Source: Actinomycetota bacterium (GTDB taxonomy: Bacteria > Actinomycetota > Acidimicrobiia > Spongiisociales > UBA11373). Taken from it: a DNA stretch of 5,961 nt. This document shows, piece after piece, positions 5,462-5,961 of this stretch (its first letter is position 1; each line of letters begins with the position of its first letter). The translations under genes and the position numbers were made by a program. The stretch spans positions 1-5,961 of the forward strand of contig JAUYIV010000141.1 of assembly GCA_030688105.1 (NCBI GenBank), in the 5' to 3' direction. The notes under the pieces are model-generated. The model made no database searches and was not told where the DNA came from. It was given only the letters and a program-made list of their open reading frames with translations.

Positions 5462-5961
5462 CTACGCGATCAGTGCGACCAAGCCGTTCTCGACGTGGGC
5501 GCCAACGACCGCGGTTCCGCCGAGGATGATCCCCCGAGTGGCGCCGAGGCTCTCGATCTCACCCGAGACCGAGACGGGAAGCTCGTCGCCGGGCACCAGC
5601 AGCACGGGTCCGCTCCACCAACCGGCGGCCGCGGCACCGGCGAGGGCGTCGGGGAAGTTCAAGCCCGTGGCCAGGTAGACCCGCTCCGCATCGCTGGGGA
5701 AGGCTTCGGCGCTGATCGCCACCGCCGTCTCGTATCTGTTGGGACCGGATATTCGATCGACATCGGGGGCGAGTGCCTGCAACTGGGCGAAGACGGTGTT
5801 GGACACCACAGAGGTTCCACCGACGACGATGATCCGAGATGGGCCGAGTCGTTCGATCTCGGCCGCTACCGCGCCTGGCAGGAGGTTCGGGTCGGTGAGG
5901 AGGACCGGCCCGCCGAGCTCCACGGCCGCCGGTGCACCGGCCAACGCGTCGGCGAACCCCA
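5462..5961 (-). CDS. CWB2 repeat protein, C-terminal part; 5' end beyond window
   Basis: The frame is open from the right edge through 165 complete codons to TAG at 5462-5464. It enters in the middle of a CWB2 repeat (GFADALAGAPAAVELGGPVL, then SRIIVVGGTSVVS). A complete last repeat follows (RISGPNRYETAVAIS, VYLATGLNFPDALAG, GIILGGTAVVGAHVE), and the protein ends with the repeat. Internal TTG codons are not real starts because the repeat continues upstream of them. The part visible is wall-binding only; any catalytic or other domain would be N-terminal and outside the window. Its repeats resemble repeats 2-3 of the M23 protein (RLGPSRIIVVGG against RLGPSRIVIVGG, APDVDRISGPNRY against APQVDRISGSDRY), which suggests local duplication. 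It is convergent with the chimeric CWB2 gene. Confidence 0.93.
   Translation of the reverse strand, partial: GFADALAGAPAAVELGGPVLLTDPNLLPGAVAAEIERLGPSRIIVVGGTSVVSNTVFAQLQALAPDVDRISGPNRYETAVAISAEAFPSDAERVYLATGLNFPDALAGAAAAGWWSGPVLLVPGDELPVSVSGEIESLGATRGIILGGTAVVGAHVENGLVALIA

Overview
The window is very GC-rich, with almost every coding codon ending in G or C. It carries cell-wall-binding repeat 2 (CWB2, Pfam PF04122-type) surface proteins beside an ECF sigma factor operon. This points to a high-GC actinobacterium. The M23 peptidase resembles proteins I associate from memory with Acidimicrobiia, but that placement is an inference.

Left half, minus strand (1-2372). An ECF sigma factor (about 2372-1785, GTG start) overlaps by an ATGA junction a single-pass membrane protein (1788-1135). 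The position of that protein suggests an anti-sigma role, and its outer domain looks TIMP/netrin-like. A strong GC hairpin (1090-1118) follows the pair. Next on the same strand is a TTG-started gene (1010 to beyond the left edge) that reads as winged-helix-like plus TPR-like helical repeats. It resembles the C-terminal part of STAND/LuxR-type regulators without the ATPase part.

Middle (2373-2650). This is a divergent intergenic region of about 280 bp. It holds a 23-nt near-palindrome, a TAGGGT -10-like box, and a perfect 7-bp hairpin just before the start of the rightward gene.

Right half. A secreted M23 metallopeptidase with three CWB2 repeats (2651-4174, +) is followed by a 258-nt gap. The gap holds a terminator-like hairpin and a stretch on the minus strand that may be a decayed heme A synthase N-terminus (weak). 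Next is a chimeric secreted or anchored protein (4433-5245, +), in which an incomplete CWB2 module joins a four-cysteine, probably beta-rich domain with visibly different codon use. After a 216-nt convergent intergenic region with two hairpins comes the 3' end of a third CWB2 gene (5961-5462, -).

A cautious reading is an envelope locus: a membrane-controlled sigma switch next to divergently transcribed surface and cell-wall proteins. No link between the sigma factor and the CWB2 genes is shown directly. I see no defence system, CRISPR array, transposase, tRNA or rRNA. The most unusual objects are the chimeric CWB2 protein, the TIMP-like presumed anti-sigma factor and the ATPase-less wHTH/TPR protein.
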